The notes below the pieces were generated by a model that ran no database searches, was not told where the DNA came from, and was given only the letters and a program-made list of their open reading frames with translations. A stretch of DNA of 64,000 nt from positions 62,001-126,000 of the forward strand of contig CAVTHW010000006.1 in the NCBI GenBank assembly GCA_963734625.1. The letters run 5' to 3'. The DNA is from CAVTHW01 sp963734625. Lineage in GTDB: Bacteria > Acidobacteriota > Terriglobia > Bryobacterales > Bryobacteraceae. Below, piece after piece: positions 58,636 through 64,000 of this stretch (position 1 is the stretch's first letter; the number at the start of each line of letters is the position of its first letter). The translations under genes were made by a program, and so were the position numbers.

Positions 58636-61292
58636 TGAACCGCCGGCTTCGCTTCTGCCTGGCCCTCTATCGCCGGCTGGCGAGCGCCTATCCGCACGAG
58701 TTCCGGATGCTCTATGGAGAAGATCTCGACCGGTTGGGTGAGGACGCCGTTCCGGAAGTCTCGCGCCGGCACGGTCTCGCCGGGCTAGTGCGGCTCCTCG
58801 CCGATATCGCCGTTCAGTTGCCCGCGACGTATCTTCGCGAGATCCGGCAGGACGTGGCTTACGCGTTGCGGGTGCTCGCCAAGTCGCCGGGTTTCACCTT
58901 CGTAGCCGTACTTTCTCTGGCGATCGGCATTGGCATGTGCTGCGCGATCCTCAGTGAGGTTCAAGCCTTGGTAGGGCCGCCTCCCGGCGTGCGCGAGCCC
59001 GCCCGGCTGTTGACCTTCTGGTGGAGCACGGTTTCCTACCCGTATTTCGAGCGCTATCGGGATGAACGCCAAACGGTAGCCTCGGCCGCCGCCTTTCTCG
59101 GACCGGTGCCGTTCACCGTGGCCTTCGCCGGAGATAGAAGCGCAAGAGCGGAACGGTTCTACGGCCATCTGGTTTCGCCCGAGTATTTCTCAACCCTGGG
59201 CGTGACGCCGGCTGCGGGAAGGCTCTTCAGCCCGAACACCGAGAAGCGCGGGATGCCTCCCGTGGTGGTGGTCAGCGACCGCTTCTGGCGCACTCATCTT
59301 GACGCGGACCCGCACGCAGTGGGACGCAGGCTGCGGCTGAATGGTCAGATGGCCACCATAGTGGGCATCGGTCCGCGGGATTTTCTGGGAGTCTGGCCGG
59401 GGTTTCCGGCCGACCTGTTCGTGCCGGCAACTTGCGACGCTTCCGTGGCTCCCGAACTCGCCGGCGACCCTCTGAATCGCCAGGACCGCGAGATCTTCCG
59501 CGTGCTGCTGCGCCTGGCGCCGGGTGTCACGATGCCCATGGCGGCAGCCACCTTCAACACCATCGCTCGCAATCTGGACCGGGACAACGGCGTCCCCTCC
59601 GGGCCCGATGGCAAGGGCCGGGCCCTGCGGCTGATGCCGGCCGGCACCACCATGTACATCACGCCCGAGCAGCGCGCTCTTGTGAACACGTTCAATGTGG
59701 TCCTGTGGGCGCTGGTCCTCGCGCTGGTTTGTACGAACCTGGCCAATTTGCTGCTGGCTCGCGGCAGCCAGAGAAGGCGGGAAATCGCCGTTCGCCTGTC
59801 GGTAGGGGCCAGCCGGCCGCGCCTCATCCGGCAGTTCCTGACCGAAAGCGTTCTCCTGGCTTTCGCCGGCGGGCTGGCCGGCGTTGCCCTGGCCTATGGG
59901 ATCACCCACGTGATGTCGGCTCTGCAGCAGCTCGACCTTCATCCCGATTTCCGGGTCCTCGCCCTCACGCTCGGGATTGCGCTCGCGGCGGGCGTCGGCT
60001 TCGGCCTGGCGCCGGCGCTCTCTTCGGCGCGCGTCGACATCGGCCGCACCCTGAAGGAGGGCGCCCAGACGCAACTGCGCGGCTACCGCCGCTTCGGCTC
60101 GCGCAATCTCTTCGTGGCCTGCCAGATGGCGGCATCCCTGATGCTCCTGCTGGTCACCTGGTTTGTCGCTTTGGGCTTCCTGAATACTTCGCGCCTCGAC
60201 GTCGGCTTTGAATCCGGCAATCTACTCCTGATTTCGCTGGACCCGGTGCGCGACGGGTACTCCGCGGCGCGGACCTCGGCGCTATTTGCCGCACTGCCGG
60301 ACGAGCTATCGCGCGTCAACGGAGTTCGCGGCGTAACTTTGACCGGCAGCGTGCCTTTCGCCAGCTTGACGTCCGATCGAGCCAACACCCGAGTGGCGTC
60401 CCAGGCGCTGCACTCGGTCTTCCGCGATTTCATCGGGGCAAATTACTTCGCCACGCTGGGTGTGCCTCTGCTGGGTGGTCGCGAGTTTGACGGACGCGAC
60501 CAGTGGCAAGAGGCGTCGGGGCCACAGGACGCCGCCCTTCCGGCGATCCTCAATCAGACCGCGGCGCGCGAGTTGTTCGGCGACGAGAACCCCATTGGCA
60601 GGCGCATCCGCGAGGACGAGCGGAACTACACGGTGGTGGGCCTGACGCGCGATGTACCGTCCGGATTCCTGGTGACGAGGCCCATAGCCACGCTGTTTGT
60701 GCCGCTTACGGCCGAGCGGTTGCACAAGAACCCCGCCGAAAGCGTGACTATTCTGGTGCGCGCCGCCGAGACCCGGAGCACTCTGCCAGCCGTGCGAAGC
60801 CAACTGGCCTCGCTCCATCCCGATCTCACGGTTCTCAACGTGCGCACGATGCGCGAGGACCTAGACAAATTGAACTCGTTTGTCGAATGGCAGGCCGCGA
60901 TCTTCGTGACTCTGGGTCTGTTCGCGCTGCTGCTGGCCTGCATCGGCGTGGGCGGTGTCACGGCCTACGCGGTGGCGCGCCGGCGGAAAGAGATCGGCAT
61001 CCGAATGGCGCTCGGCGCCCGTAGCCGGCAAGTTCAGGTGCTGGTGCTGAAGGAGGGGACTGCGCTGGTGGCGTCGGGCTCGTTACTAGGCCTGGGCGGC
61101 GCCTTCGCCATAGCTCGCGCGTTCGCCGCCTACAGCGACACGTTGGCCCGAAGTTTCGCCACCCGTCCCAACAATCCGGCGCTGGTATTCGGCGCACCGC
61201 TGGTCCTGGCCGGTTTGGCGCTGTTGGCCTGTTACCTGCCGGCCCGGCGCGCAACGCAGATCAATCCCGTCGACGCGCTCCGGGAAGAATGA
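58635..61292 (+). CDS. ADOP-family ABC transporter permease (MacB/FtsX type)
   Basis: Membrane protein of 885 residues. N-terminal ADOP-specific helix region (RFCLALYRRLASAYPHEFRMLYGED, residues 3-30). Then a MacB-like unit: helix ~95-115, periplasmic core domain (~135-350), three helices with the FtsX part (LARGSQRRREIAVRLSVGAS), a second periplasmic core and three further helices (ARRRKEIGIRMALGARSRQV), ending in PARRATQINPVDALREE. So it is an internally duplicated permease. No ATP-binding gene is adjacent, as usual for orphan ADOPs. ATG 58635 is used; the frame is open to 58572. Confidence 0.95.
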   Translation: MNRRLRFCLALYRRLASAYPHEFRMLYGEDLDRLGEDAVPEVSRRHGLAGLVRLLADIAVQLPATYLREIRQDVAYALRVLAKSPGFTFVAVLSLAIGIGMCCAILSEVQALVGPPPGVREPARLLTFWWSTVSYPYFERYRDERQTVASAAAFLGPVPFTVAFAGDRSARAERFYGHLVSPEYFSTLGVTPAAGRLFSPNTEKRGMPPVVVVSDRFWRTHLDADPHAVGRRLRLNGQMATIVGIGPRDFLGVWPGFPADLFVPATCDASVAPELAGDPLNRQDREIFRVLLRLAPGVTMPMAAATFNTIARNLDRDNGVPSGPDGKGRALRLMPAGTTMYITPEQRALVNTFNVVLWALVLALVCTNLANLLLARGSQRRREIAVRLSVGASRPRLIRQFLTESVLLAFAGGLAGVALAYGITHVMSALQQLDLHPDFRVLALTLGIALAAGVGFGLAPALSSARVDIGRTLKEGAQTQLRGYRRFGSRNLFVACQMAASLMLLLVTWFVALGFLNTSRLDVGFESGNLLLISLDPVRDGYSAARTSALFAALPDELSRVNGVRGVTLTGSVPFASLTSDRANTRVASQALHSVFRDFIGANYFATLGVPLLGGREFDGRDQWQEASGPQDAALPAILNQTAARELFGDENPIGRRIREDERNYTVVGLTRDVPSGFLVTRPIATLFVPLTAERLHKNPAESVTILVRAAETRSTLPAVRSQLASLHPDLTVLNVRTMREDLDKLNSFVEWQAAIFVTLGLFALLLACIGVGGVTAYAVARRRKEIGIRMALGARSRQVQVLVLKEGTALVASGSLLGLGGAFAIARAFAAYSDTLARSFATRPNNPALVFGAPLVLAGLALLACYLPARRATQINPVDALREE

Positions 61293-61324
61293 GGCGGATG
61301 CTCGCTCAAATGAATAGCATTCCA

Positions 61325-61378
61325 CCACAAAGTCACCAAGACACAAAGCCAGCCTGCTTCTTCTTCGTGTCTTTGTGG
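61325..61378. repeat. Inverted repeat in the ADOP-nuoH intergenic region
   Basis: CCACAAAG (61325-61332) and CTTTGTGG (61371-61378), with further partly paired acacaaag/cgtgtc inside. Sits between convergent genes; the rest of 61293-61535 holds no gene that I can support. Confidence 0.5.
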
Positions 61379-61535
61379 CTCTCCGGTAACTCACTCCCGA
61401 GGGGTGGAAAATTGACCCGTTCCCGGCACGGCTGGCCCGGTTTTCCACTCTGGCCCTCCGCAGGGCAAAGTTGCCTTGTTCACTGGACCCCGGAGTCCCT
61501 CCGGGGCCGGCGCTCTGTGGTGAATCCCCTTCCGC

Positions 61536-62708
61536 CTACAGCATCCCCACGACGGCGTTGACCAGGATGGCGCCCATGCCAATGGGGATCATGTATTTCC
61601 AGCCTAGGTTCATCAACTGGTCGTAGCGGAAGCGCGGGAAGGTGCCGCGCAGCCAGATCATCACGTAGATCAGCAGGAAGACCTTCAGCATGTACCAGAA
61701 CACCCCGATGACCAGCTTGTTGACCGCGGGCAGGACGAACACCAGCGACACGGCAGCCATAGCCAGGACCAACACCGCCAGCAAAGCCTTCTGCCAGCCG
61801 ATCTTCTCGCGCCGCAGCATCGGGATCGACGCCACCGCCGGGCCCACGAAGAGCAGGATCGGGAAAGCGTAGTTGAGCGGCACATCCAGCCAGCTCACGC
61901 TCGGGAAAGGCCGCAGCCAGCCGCCCAAAAACAGCGCCACGGCCACGGACGAGACCACGTACATGTTGGCGTACTCGGCCAGAAAATACAGCGCCCAGCG
62001 CATGCCGCTGTATTCGGTATGGAAGCCGGCCACCAACTCGGATTCAGCCTCGGGAAGATCGAATGGCAGGCGGTTGGTCTCCGCGACGGAGGAAATGAAG
62101 TACACCATGAAGGGCACGATCATCAGGCCGTAGTTGGAGAATACGAACCAGATGTGCTGCTCCTGCTGCGCCCTTACAATGCCCTGCAAACTGAGGGTCC
62201 CCGCCATCATGATCCCCGACATCAGGGCCAGCCCGACCGCGACCTCGTAGCTGACAAGCTGCGCCGCGCTGCGCAGCGAACCGAGCAGAGGGTAGTGGCT
62301 GTTGGAGGCCCAGCCGCCCAAGATGATCCCCAGAACTCCGACCGCCGACATCGCCGAGATCACCAGCAGTCCCACGTTCACATCGGCCACGTAAAAGAAG
62401 CTGCTGAAGGGCACCACGCAGAAGGCTGTGAGCGCCGTGAAGGTGGAAACCACCGGACCGAGCCAGAACAGCGCCTTGTCGGCGTCCGCCGGTATGGTGT
62501 CCTCCTTGGTGAGCAACTTCACCGCGTCCGCCAGGGGCTGCAGGAAACCGTGGGGTCCCACGCGCATGGGCCCCAGACGAATCTGGAAGTCGCCCAGGAC
62601 TTTGCGCTCCGTGAGGACGGTGTAGAGCGCCACCAAAGGCGTCAGGCAGATCAGCGCCACCGTGATCAGGAACGGCTTGAAAAGCGGATGTTGAAGGATC
62701 GTCTCCAT
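61536..62708 (-). CDS. nuoH: NADH-quinone oxidoreductase subunit H
   Basis: Complex I membrane subunit at the quinone-binding site, 390 residues, about 8-9 helices. Conserved parts: YTVLTERKVLGDFQIRLGPMRVGPHGFLQPLADAVKLL, SVAETNRLPFDLPEAESELVAGFHTEYSGM, and YVMIWLRGTFPRFRYDQLMNLGWKYMIP. It follows nuoN by 7 bp on the same strand, so the two are co-transcribed; in the usual nuoA-N order nuoH would be upstream. Confidence 0.97.
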   Translation of the reverse strand: METILQHPLFKPFLITVALICLTPLVALYTVLTERKVLGDFQIRLGPMRVGPHGFLQPLADAVKLLTKEDTIPADADKALFWLGPVVSTFTALTAFCVVPFSSFFYVADVNVGLLVISAMSAVGVLGIILGGWASNSHYPLLGSLRSAAQLVSYEVAVGLALMSGIMMAGTLSLQGIVRAQQEQHIWFVFSNYGLMIVPFMVYFISSVAETNRLPFDLPEAESELVAGFHTEYSGMRWALYFLAEYANMYVVSSVAVALFLGGWLRPFPSVSWLDVPLNYAFPILLFVGPAVASIPMLRREKIGWQKALLAVLVLAMAAVSLVFVLPAVNKLVIGVFWYMLKVFLLIYVMIWLRGTFPRFRYDQLMNLGWKYMIPIGMGAILVNAVVGML

Positions 62709-62715
62709 GTCACTC

Positions 62716-64000
62716 TCAACGCATCAGCGAGTTCTGGGCCGCGCGCAGAAACGGCTCGGGGTAAATGCCGACCGCCAGCGTCATCAGGCCGGTGAGCGCC
62801 AGCGCCACGCGCAGTCCGAAGCTGCTCGAAATAGGCTCGCGGCCCTCGGCCGGGCTCACGAACATGCTGCGCACGATCCGGAAGTAGTAGTACACGGCCA
62901 CGGCGACGTAGAGCGTAGCGATTACGGCCAGGACGTAGTGCCCCGTCTGGATCAGCGATAGGAAGATGAAATACTTGCCGATGAAACCCGCCGTCGGCGG
63001 GATGCCGGCCAGCGACAGCATGAAGATCAGCATCATGACGGCGTAGCCGGGACTGCGGTGAATCAGGCCCGCCAGGTCGTCCACGTCCTCGCCGATCAAA
63101 TCCTTGCGCCGCAGCGCCGCCACCACCAGGAAAGCGCCCAGGTTCATGAACGTGTACACCAGGACGTAGACCAGGACTCCCTGGATGCCGGTGTCGTTGC
63201 CCGCGATCAGGCCGAGCAGCATATAGCCGGCGTGCGAAATCGCGCTGTAGGCCAGCAGCCGCTTCAGGTTCGACTGGGTAATGGCGGCGAAGTTGCCTAC
63301 CGTCATGCTGGCGACCGCCACCACGATCAACATCGGCTCCCAGATCGCTCGCGAAGAAGCGAAGGGGCCGGTGAACATCCGCAGCAAAAACGCGAACGAA
63401 GCGGCCTTCGAGCCCACCGAGAGGTACGCCGTCACCGTGGCCGGCGCGCCTTCGTAGGCGTCCGGCGCCCACATGTGGAACGGGACGGCCGAGATCTTGA
63501 ACAGCAGTCCGACGGCGGTTGTCGCCAGCGCCAGAAACACCAGCGGGTCCGCCACGCCGCGCGAGGCCAGCGCCGCGGCGATCACTTTCAGCTTGGTGGA
63601 GCCGGACAGGCCGTACAGCAGCGAGAACCCGTAGGCCAGGAAGCCGCTCGAAAAAGCTCCCAGCAGCAGGTACTTCATGGCCGCTTCGTTGGATCGTTTG
63701 TCGCCGCGCAGGAATCCGACCAGGATGTAGAAGCACAGCGCCATCAGTTCCAGGCCGATGAATAGCGTGATCAGGTCCGTGCCCGCGGCCAGGAAAAACA
63801 TGCCGCAGTTGGCGAGCAGAATCAGTCCGTAGTATTCGCCGTGGTGGGCGTCGGCGATCTCCAGGTACTTATACGAAATCAACGCCACGACCAACGAAGC
63901 CGCCAGGAAGATCCAGTTGAAGAAGAGCGCGAAACCGTCGATGGTCAGAGAGCCGCCGAAAGCCACGAGCGGCGCGTAGCCTTGCGAAGCCAGCATCATC
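62716..64000 (-). CDS. nuoN: NADH-quinone oxidoreductase subunit N (5' end outside window)
   Basis: Antiporter-like proton-pumping subunit of complex I. 427 residues are visible; the gene enters from the right edge, so the first ~50 residues are missing. Conserved features: E in FIGLELMALCFYILVGF, K in LLFKISAVPFHMWAPDAYEGAP, LKRLLAYSAISHAGYMLLG, SLAGIPPTAGFIGKYFIF. The Met at 63999 is most likely internal. Directly followed by nuoH. Confidence 0.95.
   Translation of the reverse strand, partial: MMLASQGYAPLVAFGGSLTIDGFALFFNWIFLAASLVVALISYKYLEIADAHHGEYYGLILLANCGMFFLAAGTDLITLFIGLELMALCFYILVGFLRGDKRSNEAAMKYLLLGAFSSGFLAYGFSLLYGLSGSTKLKVIAAALASRGVADPLVFLALATTAVGLLFKISAVPFHMWAPDAYEGAPATVTAYLSVGSKAASFAFLLRMFTGPFASSRAIWEPMLIVVAVASMTVGNFAAITQSNLKRLLAYSAISHAGYMLLGLIAGNDTGIQGVLVYVLVYTFMNLGAFLVVAALRRKDLIGEDVDDLAGLIHRSPGYAVMMLIFMLSLAGIPPTAGFIGKYFIFLSLIQTGHYVLAVIATLYVAVAVYYYFRIVRSMFVSPAEGREPISSSFGLRVALALTGLMTLAVGIYPEPFLRAAQNSLMR

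Overview
The window is bacterial, GC-rich chromosomal DNA with about 50 genes and no rRNA, tRNA, CRISPR or intact insertion sequence that I could find. It most likely comes from an acidobacterium close to Solibacter/Bryobacter. Reasons: membrane Ser/Thr kinases with the MIGRT..HYQILEKLGEGGMG start, a PadR regulator coupled to an 'acidobacterial duplicated orphan permease' (ADOP), TPR+PD40 propeller proteins, many glycoside hydrolases, and an nuoN-nuoH gene pair with a stand-alone nuoB. The taxonomic call is inference.

Region 1 (1-20.4 kb) is a signalling block. An operon on the minus strand encodes a nucleotide-transporter (NTT)-like membrane protein fused to HEAT repeats, a cyclic-nucleotide-binding protein, a histidine kinase, a response regulator and a Ser/Thr kinase. 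Divergent from it is an orphan membrane histidine kinase followed by a secreted PPP-type metallophosphatase. That kinase-phosphatase pair is repeated at 12.4-14.9 kb. The two copies flank a 4.1 kb segment that looks lower in GC, starts at an inverted repeat and an IS110 transposase relic, and encodes an Omp85-type barrel, a secreted kinase-like protein and a PAP2 phosphatase. Next come a 965-residue kinase/FGE-fold/hydrolase fusion, a second secreted kinase-like protein and an FHA-GAF-PP2C phosphatase.

Region 2 (20.4-38 kb) looks like a polysaccharide and L-fucose use cluster: a double esterase (CE15-like plus alpha/beta hydrolase), an HGSNAT-like acyltransferase, a class C beta-lactamase-like hydrolase, GH95 and GH29 alpha-L-fucosidases, a GH140-like hydrolase, a FucP-type transporter, a fucose isomerase, an enolase-superfamily dehydratase, a small secreted protein and an S9 peptidase.

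Region 3 (38-51.4 kb) holds a two-component pair with a TPR-containing sensor, a TPR/PD40 protein that shares an upstream motif with it, a RelE/ParE-type toxin-antitoxin pair, an NtrB/NtrC-like pair, ribosomal protein S1, and an ECF sigma factor / HEAT-containing anti-sigma / double-PDZ set.

Region 4 (51.3-64 kb) is mixed: a multi-hairpin repeat, nuoB, malQ, a lower-GC nuclease-like orphan, an SPFH/RHH/DUF3592 operon with a GATATC palindrome upstream, murB, a decayed DUF433/DUF5615 module, PadR-ADOP, then nuoH and nuoN (cut by the window end).

A general caution: ten genes are each broken by exactly one extra base (near 435, 4769, 14476, 37193, 43080, 43513, 46681, 49297, 50412, 57236). All ten have the same polarity and several hit essential genes (rpsA, murB), so most are probably sequencing or assembly errors. 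I annotate the repaired proteins and say so.
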